Of a stretch of DNA of 22,381 bases, positions 1 through 9,408 are shown in pieces. The position numbers were made by a program, and so were the translations under genes. Under the pieces are notes generated by a model, which saw nothing but the letters and a program-made list of their open reading frames with translations, was not told where the DNA came from and searched no databases. The number at the start of each line of letters is the position of its first letter. The first letter of the stretch is position 1. Source of the stretch: Hypsibius dujardini (taxonomy: Eukaryota; Tardigrada; Eutardigrada; Parachela; Hypsibiidae); contig LRSR01009591.1 of the NCBI GenBank assembly GCA_001579985.1, positions 1 through 22,381 on the forward strand, read 5' to 3'.

Positions 1-1060
1 GAAATTGCTAATCGATCACAAATTTTACTCTTAACAAAAAACGTTTTTGGGGTTGAAGTGAATAATACGTCATAAATCTAATACTTGTTTTAAATGTCTT
101 TTTTTCTTTACCTTCATTCTATTTTATTTATATCTACTGTATTTATTTTTTATTATTGACTTTCCAACCAAAGATATTTCTTACTAAGCATAAAAATTAG
201 GATCGAATGGCAGTTCCAGGGGTCCAGGCCTCTGCTGGACCCTCAGGGGGCGCCCCCAGGGGAGTCGCTACCTCCTGGTAATTGAGACGCGCATCTGCCA
301 CCGAGGATGCGCAAGACGGTGACAGCTTGACCGGAAGTACGGTAGACCCTTGTCGCGTTTGATTGGCAGCTGCAGGTCGCGCGGTTGTCTTTCGCATTTT
401 GTGATGCAACCGTTTGTGTGTGTGTGGCGTCAAACACCTCAAGAAAATGATACTGTGACAGTGTGGTCTCTCCGTTGTGTGGTGTTGCTTTGTAGTTTGA
501 CTCACAAATACTTCATAATGATGAAAAAAATGAATAGCGGATGAAGAGGTCAGCCTCTGCGAACACGTTCAAAAAACCCAATGAACTCGTTGCGATCATT
601 CGTTCGGGTCGTTCAGGTGTCCGGCTTCGTCCCACTCTTGCTGGAAGCACCTGCGACGGACATGTCGCTATGGCTTCCGTTTTTAATTTTAACTTTTTTT
701 TTCTCTATTAGTTAAGCCAATGTTTTAATCAGCTTTGCACTTGCGTTTAGCATCATTAAGTATCTTCCATTTGACTTGATTTTGCCTTTGGTTTATTCAG
801 TCGCATGGTTTGCATGGTACGTGAAAGTACGCTGGACATGGTGAAGAAAAACTGATGCCGCATGGACCAAATGCTACTTTAAAGAAGAGGAAATCGTGTT
901 TGTTTGGAAAACCTTCCGCGAACTAAGACATCGTACCGAGGAATTCTCCCTCTGTAATTAATATTGACTTGAAATATATTTTTCAGCCCGTTTTTGCAGG
1001 TGTAACGCAGAATGCTCGCCCCCCCCCTGGGGTTCTTTTTTGACTTAGTACAATATTTGT
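1..1060. other. Intergenic, no gene seen
   Basis: AT-rich sequence with a GC-richer patch at about 200-480. The open frames in that patch (up to 102 codons on the minus strand) are low-complexity Pro/Arg/Ser readings with no recognisable domain, and I do not call them genes. No tRNA or rRNA signature is visible. Confidence 0.5.
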
Positions 1061-1595
1061 GATGATTAATGGAATGTATTTCATCGATGACTAAATCACA
1101 TTTTTTTGGTGAAATTTTAGAGTTGAAAAACATTGAGAGATTCCATTTTCTCTCCTCTTCACTGTAAAAATAACAATTTATTATTAGAAATGAATGCTTT
1201 GACACTGATCCAAATCAAATTTAATGTGAAATCAATAACCAACTAAATCTTTTTCGGGTTTAAGGGGGCGGAGCTATCGCCAGTGTGTAAAACTGGTTGG
1301 AAATTCCAGCGAAGCTACCCAGCGTTGGCATGTAGCTCCGCCCCTTGATGTCAAAAATATTTGGCTGATGAAAATCGATTCTAAATTGAATTTGAAATTC
1401 AGTATCAAAATGAGCAAATTTATTGCATTTTCAACAAGCCGCCATTTTAATAATGAAAGTTGCGATGGATGCAATCTTCGAGTATTTATTTTTTCACCTT
1501 TAACATGTCGCTAATAAATCTTAGATTTAATCGTCGATGAATAAATTTTAGATCTAGCCATCAATGAAATAAATCTTAGATTTAGTCATCGATTA
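1061..1595. repeat. Old palindromic (MITE-like) element with GGGGCGGAGCTA core
   Basis: The two halves are diverged inverted copies of one another. GGGGCGGAGCTA at about 1266-1277 is mirrored by TAGCTCCGCCCC at 1333-1344. Flanking blocks match in reverse complement outward; for example, the TTCATCGATGACTAAATC stretch near 1080-1098 pairs with GATTTAGTCATCGATTAG near 1572-1590. The left half recurs at 20170-20386 in the same window, which shows that it is dispersed. No transposase is encoded. The right flank (about 1510-1590) also contains three short direct repeats built on AAATCTTAGATTTA. Boundaries are approximate because the arms are diverged. Confidence 0.6.
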
Positions 1596-1693
1596 GATTA
1601 ATTTTTTTTTTAAATTTAAATTTAAATTCTAATTCTAATTCTAATTTTATAAATCTTAGAAATATTGTACTAGTTTAAAAAAATGAAGGCGAT

Positions 1694-1912
1694 GTGTTCT
1701 GTGCTTCACCTATGAAAAACATCTCCAATGAAATTGAATCTCTGAAGGTCAGACGTGACAAAGTACTCTCCAGGATGCAACGCAGTAAGAAGCTTGCCGT
1801 GGGAAGGATCAATCCTGTTAGTGCCGATTCATTATCGCTTCCACAGACGGTGATGAATAACGAATTGGCACGAAGCGTGATAATCAACAGTCATAATTGC
1901 CCGCAGGCTTGA
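1694..1912 (+). CDS. Hypothetical 72-codon open frame, possible exon
   Basis: The frame opens at 1694 and stops at TGA 1910-1912. It is charged and helical-looking (a run containing IESLKVRRDKVLSRMQRSKK), with better codon balance than the surrounding AT-rich DNA. The reading could be a terminal exon or a decayed remnant. I recognise no family, no promoter is evident, and no partner exon was found. The antisense strand is also open over much of the same interval. Treat this as weak. Confidence 0.15.
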   Translation: MFCASPMKNISNEIESLKVRRDKVLSRMQRSKKLAVGRINPVSADSLSLPQTVMNNELARSVIINSHNCPQA

Positions 1913-1995
1913 TCAGCTTTCTACAAAACTGAATTATACAACGAAATCGCAACGTAGAATGGACGAGCACCCTTGAAAATAATACCGTAATTAAG

Positions 1996-2336
1996 ACTAC
2001 GAGATAAAGGCCGTTAACCAGGCCGTTTTAGAAATCGTTACTTTACCAGGCCGGCAGGGCAGCAGGTGGCGCATAAGTCGTTTTTGCGAAGTCAACCCAG
2101 GGAGATGGAACCGAAGTGGCGCCTCTACCGGACTGCTTGCACACTTCTCCATTGAGATTCTTCTCTTCCTTTTTTTGGACCCCAATTCGAACCTTGAGGC
2201 TTAGGAACGAACAAAAATGGGTCAGATAATTTTTCTGAATGTTTTCAAGCCATCTGCTATGGCATGGCAGCACTTCAGCGCCGGGAAATCAACGTTGAAA
2301 AAAACCGGCCTGGTTAACGGTCCTTACCTCGTACCC
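1996..2336. repeat. Short non-autonomous TIR element (MITE-like)
   Basis: An imperfect terminal inverted repeat of about 30 bp bounds a segment of about 340 bp. The left end reads ACGAG then GGCCGTTAACCAGGCCG (2009-2025). The right end, in reverse complement, reads ACGAG then GGACCGTTAACCAGGCCG (2306-2323). There is no convincing coding sequence inside. No target-site duplication is clear, so family assignment is not possible. Confidence 0.55.
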
Positions 2337-2339
2337 GAT

Positions 2340-2808
2340 TTTATATGTAGTACTCAAAAGACATTCACCTTCAGTCTTGTCTATATAGGACTTTGTAGTG
2401 CCAGAAAGGAGCATCCTCGTGCGTAATCCTTGATGTTGCTAATGAACACGCACCGGAAGGTAATATCATATTTCGATATCTTAACGCGGTGCTACATACG
2501 GTAATTCAGAATCCGTGTCGGCTGTCTCTGACGTACTTTAAGCGACTGACCCTGACGAAAAAAATTATACTAATTCGAATCTTTATTGAAATCCTTTATG
2601 GTTCTGAAAACGGTACCACGGCACGTTACAATTCGGCGGTCTATCTTTTTGTCCATACTAAAATGAATCCATAATTGCATCCCAAAATTGGATGCAAAAA
2701 CAGCTACAATTATGGCCTGAGCCGCACTTGGTTGACGAATAATCAGTTTTGCCGGAATTCTCCCTCGTTGAGAACCGCCGCCCTTCTCACTTCTGACAGA
2801 TCTCATAC
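2340..2808. other. Intergenic, no gene seen
   Basis: Mixed-composition sequence between two inverted-repeat elements. The open frames present (61-78 codons) show no domain or plausible splice partner. Confidence 0.4.
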
Positions 2809-3633
2809 GGCTGACAAGGGAACAATCACCAGTGCAACTCTCAGATCGTGACTAAAAAATTTTCTTGAATACCATGTTATCTAAGATGATTTTACAAAAT
2901 ATGAATCACATCAAAGAGTTTCCCGTTCAACGGGGAGAAATTCGGGAAGATTTCAATTGGCGCAGGTACATTGCCATAGCATGAGTGCTTGATTGAATGA
3001 TTAAATGAGCGTTTGATTGCCGGCACGTACAAAAACATGTGCTGTCCTGTGCGCGTGCGCTGTGCTGGTTGTGTACTCAAGTACAATGCAGTGCAGTACT
3101 AATACAGTATTTTCTGGACAATTTTTTCTAACAAAATTGTACAAAAAAACAAAACAATTTTTTGAGTAGCTAAAACCAGATATTAATATAAGAAATATAA
3201 ATGCTTTTTTTGGAAACAATTGGCAAAACACTATATTTTTATTTATATTTCTTATATTAATATCTGGTTTTAGCTAGTCAAAAAATTGTTTTGTTTTTTG
3301 TACAATTTTGTTAGAAAAAATTGTCCAGAAAATACTGTATTAGTACTGCACTGCATTGTACTTGAGTACACAACCAGCACAGCGCACGCGCACAGGACAG
3401 CACATGTTTTTGTACGTGCCATCAATCAAACGCTCATTTAATCATTCAATCAAGCACTCATGCTATGGCAATGTACCTGTGCCAATTGAGATCTTCCCGA
3501 ATTTCTCCCCGTTGAACGGGAAACTCTTTGATGTGATTCATATTTTGTAAAATCATCTTAGAGGACATGGTATTCAAGAAAAATTTTTAGTCACGATCTG
3601 AGAGATGCACTGGTGATTGTTCCCTTGTGAGCC
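2809..3633. repeat. Large, nearly perfect foldback palindrome
   Basis: The left arm (about 2809-3202) and right arm (about 3241-3633) are reverse complements over about 393 bp with only a few differences. A 38-nt unpaired centre lies at 3203-3240. The outer ends read GGCT-ACAAGGGAACAATCACC on both sides (one mismatch, G on the left and C on the right). Near the loop the arms pair through an AT-rich stretch around TATTAATATAAG. The arms encode the same 64-codon frame in mirror image (2892-3086 minus, 3356-3550 plus); this is a consequence of the palindrome and not evidence of a gene. The structure fits a foldback/MITE transposon or a hairpin-RNA locus. The high arm identity implies recent formation or ongoing gene conversion. 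Confidence 0.9.
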
Positions 3634-5003
3634 ACATTAATTGGAGCAGTAAAATTCACAATCAGGAAGATATTTTGATTATCAAAACGTCTAGCCAATG
3701 GTTAATTGGCACTGCACTGGTCCTTTACTAATATTAAAAATATTTTTGAACCATGTGCTTAGCAAAAGTAATGAAATCATCAAGGTTTTCTCCATTTCGA
3801 GACCTTTCAAAGTTTCTCTAAAAAAAACTTAAAAGTCGCAATAAAACTGGTGCCATAAATAATACTCCGTTTGGTCACTTTTTTATATCAGGGACTAAAA
3901 AGGGTTATAAACTGTTTTGTTGCGCAATATGGAACGTTATTGAGGGCAGAAAGTGTAACCGTTATCGATTTTTACCGTATTTCAGATAGTGTTTTTCGGG
4001 AGGGGTGGGACATGGGCGTCTTACCACAAGCGTAAGTACCGGGTGTGTACCTCATTTTGGGAATCACTTTAAAGAATTTTTCTGACATCATGAGAGCAAA
4101 ACGTTTATTTTCTAAAAAAATTACATCTTTTTAGACATGTTTTTGACCTTTTTTAAACATGTTTCTGATTTTTTTGAGGCAAAACGCTTGTGAGAAATAA
4201 GTTGCCCTGCTCCTACGACAGCTTTTGAATGAAATTAATGACACTTTTTCTTGGGGATACTGATACCGCTGTACACGCTTAAGATCTTTCAATATCACGG
4301 TAATATCTTTCGAAATTGCTGGGTGCACATTTCGGCGAAATACTTCGATGCGATATGCTAAATTAAACTCCGAAAAAGTTTACAAAAATAACGCAAATTT
4401 CCGTGACTCGGACAGGTGAAGCCAGTTTCCTAAAGTCACATTATAGAAACGGACAGCCACAATCGGCGGCTCGTATAAAACGGAATAGCAGAATTTAGGG
4501 TAGCAGTTAGCGAACACTTGGATTCTTATATTTCAGTCGCGTCGTATGATAACTTCGTAATAGAAATGCACTTTGCAGTTTTGGTTTTGTTTGCAGAGGA
4601 TTTTTCTGATCGAAAGGCACAATTAGAAATGGAAGTTCTAGGACAACGGCTTGAATGATCTGGATTCCCAAAACCACAACCAATAATCCACCAACAGCGC
4701 AATTGAGCTTTTAAATTGAGTATGGTTTTATTAAGTCATAAAACATTGAAAATGCTTTTCTGGCGAAAGGCATGTGTGCAGGGTGAGGTTAATGTTTTTC
4801 CACAAATGAATTCCACACCCGGTACACGTGGCTACCACAATTGTTGCATTTCATGTTTGTCACCCTTCTCTAGTGTAGCCAGCTTCCTTGCAAGTTGTTG
4901 GTACTTAATAGCAACGATTTAACAGACATTTCAGCAGACGCAGATCACAGCGTGCACTTGTCCATCTTGCACCTTTCTATTTCGCTCACCCATTACGAAC
5001 AAG
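3634..5003. other. Upstream region of the receptor gene; no other gene seen
   Basis: Mostly AT-rich DNA without domain-bearing frames. A 68-codon frame at 4716-4922 and a 63-codon frame at 4895-5086 lack any recognisable motif. A candidate core promoter lies at 4474-4508. The leader of the receptor mRNA may run through part of this interval, possibly with an intron ending at TTTCAG (about 4532-4537). Confidence 0.4.
4474..4508 (+). promoter_or_regulatory. Candidate TATA box and initiator
   Basis: TATAAAA at 4474-4480 is followed 30 bp later by CAGTT (4504-4508), which resembles the animal initiator. It lies 0.5 kb before the receptor start codon on the same strand. The spacing is right for a TATA/Inr promoter, but in AT-rich DNA such matches arise by chance. 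5'-end mapping would decide. Confidence 0.3.
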
Positions 5004-8000
5004 ATGCTTCTTTTTTGGAGAGGATCTCTTCCAATTATTCTAAGCATTCAATTTTCAGTCTTCTTGTCAGGAAGGATGCCCGTTAATAATGGGTCCTTCA
5101 GACAGTTACATCTCCTCACGTATGGAACGCCAGGAGTTCAGTATCCGACTGCTATGCAATATTCCGAACCAGCGGTGGAACTCGCTATTCATGACGTCCG
5201 AACACTTTACGCCATAAACGTAACAAATCATGTACTGGCTGGTGCGAGTCAAGTGTCGTGTGAATCGGAGACCGGCAACGCTTATTATGTACCGGAATAC
5301 GTGTTCACCCATTTGCCGGGTGGAAACTTTGTTTTAATAAGTCTAGGTGAATGAACGTTAGCCTCAATTTCCCGCTGATAATAAAAGCATTCTCCGATCT
5401 GGAATGCCCTTTTGTCGTTTTTATCCAGGGTGTGACGATGTGAGATCACTAGGCTGGCTCAGTCGAGGTAACATTTAAAACCTCAATTTTCCGCCTTCTG
5501 ACCTTACATTTATATTTTGGTTGATGCGCGATTCGTGGGCCTTTTACAGAATGGAACGTCCCAGTTTTGTTCTGGTATGTTACGCTGACACGGAGTTATT
5601 TGTTTTAAATCCGCACGTTAGTATTTCATATACAAAATTATAAACAGAATAACGCCCAGTTCTTATGGCATTTTTTGCTCTAATTAACATATTCAAATAT
5701 TATTTACACTTAAAACAAGGGGCTTAAATGTTAGATTGAATTCGAAAAAGTTGAAAGCACCAAAAATTGGTTTTTACCTAGTTGTTTTCCAGCTCATCGA
5801 CGTACCCTGATGTCTACGACACGGACCAATTTCCCACCCAGGTGTCATTTGGACCGCTGGACGCAGCACAATTTCTGCAGGGGTTGTTTGGCATTTTAGC
5901 CCACTTCTCCTGGACCTCCTATGCTGTGGTCCATGACACTGCCAGTTACGCGCGTGTTTTCGAGGCGTTCGTCATGATCATCAAGAAGAACTTGATTCTC
6001 GCGCCACGGTTCACCTTCGTGCCTATCGATTCGAGTGTTTACCCTAGGGTATTATTCGATAAGGTGCTTGATAAGGTTCAGTCCAGTGCCCGAAGTAAGT
6101 TCTTCACGAGCAGTTTTAAACTTTGAAGATATCTTCTCATCTCAACCTTGACCTTTCTTTTTATAGTTGTGATCCTTATGATGGGCTCGAAGCCGACGCG
6201 GGAATTGATGGTGAATATTTCGGCTGTTACTCTGTTCTGGCGGGCTGCTGATCCTGCCCTGTCCTACTCTTTTGTCTGCCTTGTTCTGTTTGCGTTCGAC
6301 CTCGTCACTTATCGGTTCTGTTTCTGGTCAAGTTGTGCGTGTTCTATCTACCTCTGTCTTTACCTGGTTCTATCCTGGTTCTATCCTGGTTCTGTCCTGG
6401 TTGACCTCACAACTTACAATTACTAGTCCTGTTTTGTCTGCCAATGCCTGGTTTTGTCTGTGAGCGACCTTATTAATTACTGATTCTGTTCTGTTCTGCC
6501 CAATTCTGTTCTGTTCTGCCCAATTCTGTTCTGCTTGTCGCCGCCTGATTCTGTTATTCTTCGATTTCATTCTGGGATGTTCTGTTCTGTTCTGTTCTGT
6601 TCTGTTACGTCTGGATCACCTCGTTTTTGTTCTGCAACTATCCGTTTCGGTTCGGTTTTGGCTTCAGAATGCCTTAATCTGCTTGTCCTTTTCACGCCTT
6701 CTAACTACATTCAACAAGGGCGTCTCAATCCCTTGGCGAGTGGCAAATGTCCCTCACTAGCGTTGTTTCTGGGTTGACGCTACAAGCCCCCCTTCCCCTC
6801 CCCTCCCCCTTTTTTGGTTATTCTGATTTTACGAGTGATAACAAATGTCCCTTTGAGTGATTATAATAAAATTGATAATTTTGGAAAGCCCATCTGTTCC
6901 TCAATCTCAAATTATAAAACCCCGACGTTCGGACATCGGTTAAGTGTCATTGATACTGATACCATTGATATATATTTAGGTAATGGCCGAGAAGACCGGG
7001 AGGACCACTGGGGATTATGTATGATTATCGCTTGCTAGCTCGACAGTTCGTTTGCCTACATGGTCAGACGGATAGAAGTTCTTTTATTATATGCAGGTGT
7101 ATCTGTGCATAGAACCTTACCGCGACTTCCGGAGACCTGATCCGTTGACCTGGCGATTCAACGACACCGATGACGAGGTACACTTAGAAGCCTGCTCAAT
7201 ATTAACGTGAGGCGTGCTTAATTCCTCTAGCATATTTATTACATTATTGCCGGAACAGGATTTTCTATGCAACGAATACACTTTTTGTCTTCTGTAGATC
7301 GCAAAATCGGCGTTCCGTTCATTACTGCATTTCACGAGTGTGTGCTTCGAGCGCAGTGCCGTCGCTGACGGTCAGTTGATGAGGAGAATTGAACAACAAG
7401 GCCGGGTGCAGTACGGTGACAAGTACTTTGTAAACGGCGAGGTAACATTTTCAGCCTTTTTTTACCATTTTAGCCTGAATATTTCCACACATTGCCTCAT
7501 GCATTTAAAGGTCAACGAATATTCTATCGCGGCATATTACTCTGTGATGGCTCTTGCTCAGGTAGCGAAATGCCTTTCCCTTTCCAATTACATCACCTTT
7601 GAAATATTTATTTTTCCTTCATTCTCGATTGACAATATGGGCTTGTGTATATATAAAGGTCACTGCTGAAATGGAAACAGCAGCAGAAATCACGAACGGT
7701 CGAACGATGGCGGCACGCTTCCGTAACCGCATCTTTACAATCAACGATCAAAACGTCACGATAGGCACGCAGGGTGTCCGAATTATCGATTACTGCTTGA
7801 AAAGCACGTCAACCAACTCGGCCGGATCATTTCAGGTAAGTGGCGGCAAGCCTCAGCCTCACACCTGTTTAGGACCGACACGAATCGTCGGCCTGTATAC
7901 GTATTTCTCTTCGCAATTTGGTTTGTTGGAATTACTAATTTGGCCATTTACACGTGGTAGGCCGTCATGCGATACGATGTCCTGTCACAAAGACTGCGAC

Positions 8001-9144
8001 CCGTTGAGGAACTCAAAATAGATTGGCGAAGACCCGGAAATTTTCCACCACCAAGCCGGCCAATGTGCGGATTCACGGGCGACGATCCTGCCTGCCAAAG
8101 TAAGGGAAAATTTAAACGGCTACTCAATAAATTAACCCTACTCACTGCCAGTAAGAGGAATGCGGCCTGTTCCTAACTTGGGGTTCGTTTATGGTCCTTA
8201 AAAGTCAGAACCATCCCTCACTGTAAGATCAGAGGGTAAACGGGGTGGGAGTGGGGGCAAAATGCAGTATTTTCTAAATTAAACTAAAAATTTAGCCTCT
8301 TGTGCCTGATTATTTGAAATTTTTGGCTGATTTCCAAGGACCCCGGGATTTCATTTTGTGGGGGGGGGGCTGGTTATGAAGGGTCCCGGAATTTTAATTT
8401 GTGGGGGGATTGATTTTTAAGGATCCGAAATCTCAAACCATTTAAAAAAAATGTTCGTTCAAATTTCAGGTTTATTGAGGTCCAGTATAGCTTCCTATTG
8501 ACGAATGTCTAAGGCCCTGAAGGGCGCCCTTTAAATTTGTGCCAAAATAAAGGGGACAAATGGTATATATGGTATGATGAAGGCATTGAATGAGGTGTAG
8601 TAGACGGATGAGGTCGGGGGTAGGGAGGGTGGGGGGGGGGGCTAAATTTATTTATGGATGTGAGATAGAAAAGCGGCCCGATGTTTATCTTTATCTGAGG
8701 ACGTACCTGACACGTCCTTCCTGTCTGTCACCGCAGACAGCGAATGCTAACGACAATGTCTCTATTTAATGAAAAGGCATATGGAATACAACATCCATTG
8801 CGAGCGTTGTGGCTGTCTTGACGGTAATGCTTTTGGCGGCATTTGCAGCAGGCGCATGGTAAGACTCCATCATATGACGCACATAAGACATTAAATGTAC
8901 TAGTAATGTGTTGATATCCTGCTTCATTCTCGTCAGGTGGGTCAACAAGCGAGCATCAAAAAGCAGCGCCGAATGGTGGAATCTATTGCCTGCTCACTAC
9001 ATTCAAACTGACGCGGCAAGGAAGCTATCTCGACGTGAGTCTCGCATCTCGTCCCGGTATGCTGATCTTGGTTATCGGCTGCTGGGCAGAGTGCGGGAGA
9101 TGAAGCCGTTTACAAAGCCAATCTTCGTGGGTCAAGTGTCCTGA
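5004..9144 (+). CDS. Natriuretic-peptide/guanylate-cyclase-type receptor lacking the cyclase
   Basis: Exons by splice phase: 5004-5346, 5429-5467, 5550-5574, 5793-6094, 6167-6210, 6980-7018, 7097-7177, 7298-7441, 7511-7561, 7659-7835, 7961-8099, 8777-8858, 8937-9144. They total 1674 nt, giving 557 residues. A signal peptide covers about 1-23. The ANF-receptor ligand-binding fold (about 30-450) includes SEPAVELAIHDV, a short exon beginning GCDDV, EWNVPVL, and RELM-VMAEKTG before GDYVYL. The juxtamembrane MCGFTGDDPAC (C451, C460) matches the conserved cysteine pair of GC-A/NPR receptors. Likely N-glycosylation sites are N29, N72 and N465. One transmembrane helix covers about 468-490. The 67-residue tail has a basic juxtamembrane part and ends IFVGQVS, where GC receptors enter the kinase-homology domain. 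No kinase-homology or cyclase exons are visible before the next gene. The expected role is a plasma-membrane peptide receptor, clearance-type or decoy. The last exon may instead splice at CAA|GTGTCC (9136) or GAC|GTGAGT (about 9037), but I find no acceptor partner. Confidence 0.88.
6211..6979 (+). other. Receptor intron 5 with pentamer repeats and a G-run tract
   Basis: This 769-nt intron is bounded by ATG|GTGAAT and TTTAG|GTAATG. It contains a 12-bp-like repeat of GGTTCTATCCT (6365-6402), TTCTG pentamer arrays (about 6480-6608) and a C-run block at 6787-6811. The open frames across it are readings of these repeats. It is much longer than the other introns of this gene, most of which are 69-218 nt. 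Confidence 0.7.
6480..6608. repeat. TTCTG pentanucleotide microsatellite
   Basis: Runs of TTCTGTTCTG interrupted by CCCAA units are followed by an uninterrupted block at about 6576-6605. The array lies inside intron 5 of the receptor and is pyrimidine-rich on the coding strand. Confidence 0.85.
8100..8776 (+). other. Receptor intron 11, G-rich, before the transmembrane exon
   Basis: This 677-nt intron runs from CAAA|GTAAGG to GAAAAG|GCATA. Phase joins to give Ser462. The acceptor is unusual because the polypyrimidine tract is weak and interrupted (TCTCTATTTAATGAAAAG). Inside lie two to three imperfect units of about 40 bp built on CCCGG-ATTT-TTTGTGGGGGG (8336-8434) and a G-run cluster at 8615-8641. 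Confidence 0.65.
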
Positions 9145-9408
9145 TACGTTTCATCCGCATAAACTCGAGATTGGGGATGGACATTCACAGACATCACCGA
9201 CCAAGAAAGGGTCGTTTTTTTCCGGGCGTAAAAATTTCATGCCAAGGGGCCTTTCCCTTCAAATCGGATTAACGACACGTTGATAATGCTTGTTCGCAAA
9301 CAACCACAGCGTTTCCAGCTCCGCGTAAATTGTATGTATTTTCTTTGACCAGAAAGCTACGTTTCTACTTTCGCCAAACATTTCACACGCGGGTAACCGT
9401 TTTATTGA

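Noticed and set aside
600-670. Possible tRNA-like stem-loops in the GC-richer patch
   Set aside because: No T-loop or anticodon arrangement could be built on either strand.
2892-3550. Two identical 64-codon frames in opposite orientation
   Set aside because: They are the mirror images created by the palindrome arms, with no other coding evidence.
6148-6463. Hydrophobic plus-strand frame extending past receptor exon 5
   Set aside because: The frame runs into the intron after the good donor at 6211; beyond that point the sequence no longer matches the receptor family and is repeat-derived.
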